Below, one piece after another: positions 51,453-51,959 of a stretch of 51,959 bases of DNA. The stretch spans positions 1 to 51,959 of the forward strand of contig NZ_FMAF01000035.1 of NCBI RefSeq assembly GCF_900094565.1. Reading direction: 5' to 3'. Origin of the DNA: Martinezella lusitana. Lineage in GTDB: Bacteria; Pseudomonadota; Alphaproteobacteria; Rhizobiales; Rhizobiaceae. The position numbers and the translations under genes are program-made. Every line of letters starts with the position of its first letter. The stretch's first letter is position 1. The notes beneath the pieces were generated by a model. The model was not told where the DNA came from. It did not search any database and worked only from the letters and a program-made list of their open reading frames with translations.

Positions 51453-51608
51453 CGACGTCATTCTCCTTAAAGAATCGGCAGGGCCGGAGAGGGCGAAGTC
51501 GCTGAGAATAAGCGCAAAATCGCCGCTGGTCGCCCGCCATAAAGCGCGGTTCAAATGACATTTCTTTCGACATTGGCGGATTTCTCGCGCGAAATCGACC
51601 GCTCCACA

Positions 51609-51959
51609 CTAGGTGACCGACTCATAAGATCGGAGCCAAATTCGAATTGAGGCTAGCTGGACGGATGCGAGGAAGTTGTCGTCGCGTTTGTCGTATCGGG
51701 TTGCGACTGCTCTGAAGTGTTTGAGTTTGTTGAAGAACCGCTCGACCGCGTTGCGCTGTTTGTAGAGCCATGGGCTGAAGACGGGAATATTGACCCTGTT
51801 TGGCATAGGGCGAATACATCCCCATGCGCCACGGGTTTTGAGGTTTTGGCGCAACGCGTCGCTGTCGTAGGCACGATCAGCCAGAAGGATATTTCCGGCC
51901 CGAACAGTCTCGAACATATCGGCAGCCGAACGTCCATCATGCGCTTGGCCTGGCGTCAG
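51609..51959 (-). mobile_element. IS5-family (IS427-like) transposase, partial at window end
   Basis: The frame is open to the window edge, so the gene enters from the right; the last about 116 residues are seen. 'LTPGQAHDGRSAADMF', 'NILLADRAYDSDALRQNLKT', G-A-W-G-C-I-R-P-M-P-N-R-V-N and 'YKQRNAVERFFNKLKHFRAV' with 'ATRYDKRDDNFLASVQLASI' are the second and third DDE regions of IS5-family transposases (D-R-A-Y-D-S/A-D and Y-x-x-R-x-x-V-E-R-x-F). The stop is at 51609-51611 and the end of the element should be near 51600. The reading frame is undamaged here, so it may be active. Confidence 0.88.

Overview
The window looks like accessory DNA, probably from a plasmid, chromid or genomic island, of a member of the Rhizobiaceae (Rhizobium/Agrobacterium type). 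The basis is the GC-rich alphaproteobacterial coding style, the families present (IalB, DUF736, XapX, DUF3309, ChaB, WGR, lac-type ABC/GH42 operon, many AraC/LysR/TetR regulators) and the absence of ribosomal, tRNA or core metabolic genes. No rRNA, tRNA or CRISPR array was found. The genus is an inference from these families, not from a database search.

Layout. 1-2 kb: the end of a GNAT acetyltransferase, a scar joining a DUF393 fragment to a HlyD C-terminus, and an intact class II Fic protein. 2.2-13.9 kb (minus strand): a two-partner secretion operon, with a TpsB outer-membrane transporter, a 3058-residue TpsA adhesin built of TPS, GLUG, YDG and nine MBG repeats, and an IalB-family protein. 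14-17.5 kb: an unrecognised protein with an HTH-like C-terminus, divergent from an MFS permease across two identical palindromic operators, then a TetR regulator. 17.5-18.1 kb: a broken IS6-family transposase. 18.2-25.3 kb: an AraC regulator divergent from a complete sugar ABC importer plus GH42 beta-galactosidase, a lactose/beta-galactoside utilisation operon. 25.4-29.8 kb: an IS6 relic, a LysR/SDR divergent pair and an EF-G-like GTPase without the catalytic switch II histidine. 30.2-36.1 kb: an EmrAB-type efflux pair, an aldo/keto reductase, an NTF2-like protein, a TetR regulator and Mug glycosylase, headed by a perfect 24-bp palindrome. 36.3-41.9 kb (minus): a hydrolase operon whose last gene is an amidohydrolase/chloroperoxidase chimera, with two AraC regulators upstream. 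42.2-44.9 kb: a CPA1 sodium/proton antiporter and a second YcaC-like hydrolase.

45.2-47 kb is a graveyard of plasmid or integrative-element genes: the C-terminus of a VirD4/TraG coupling protein, an intact WGR protein, an HU gene with an internal deletion, a DUF736 C-terminus fused to the 5' part of a second Fic gene, and a PRC-barrel end. 47-51.5 kb is a minus-strand stress island (truncated SbmA/YddA-like transporter, DUF3309, triple-BON protein, a small secreted protein, a Bax-inhibitor-1 relic, Hsp20, ChaB). Three FNR/FixK-type boxes in its intergenic spaces suggest shared low-oxygen control. The window ends inside an IS5-family transposase.

Two themes recur. One is small regulon architecture that can be read directly from the DNA: twin TTCTCA-N13-TGAGAA operators, the 24-bp palindrome, and the three TTGA-N6-TCAA boxes. 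The other is deletion scars that leave sharp fragments or chimeras of recognisable families at about 0.6, 36.6, 45.4, 46.0, 46.2, 47.1 and 50.25 kb.
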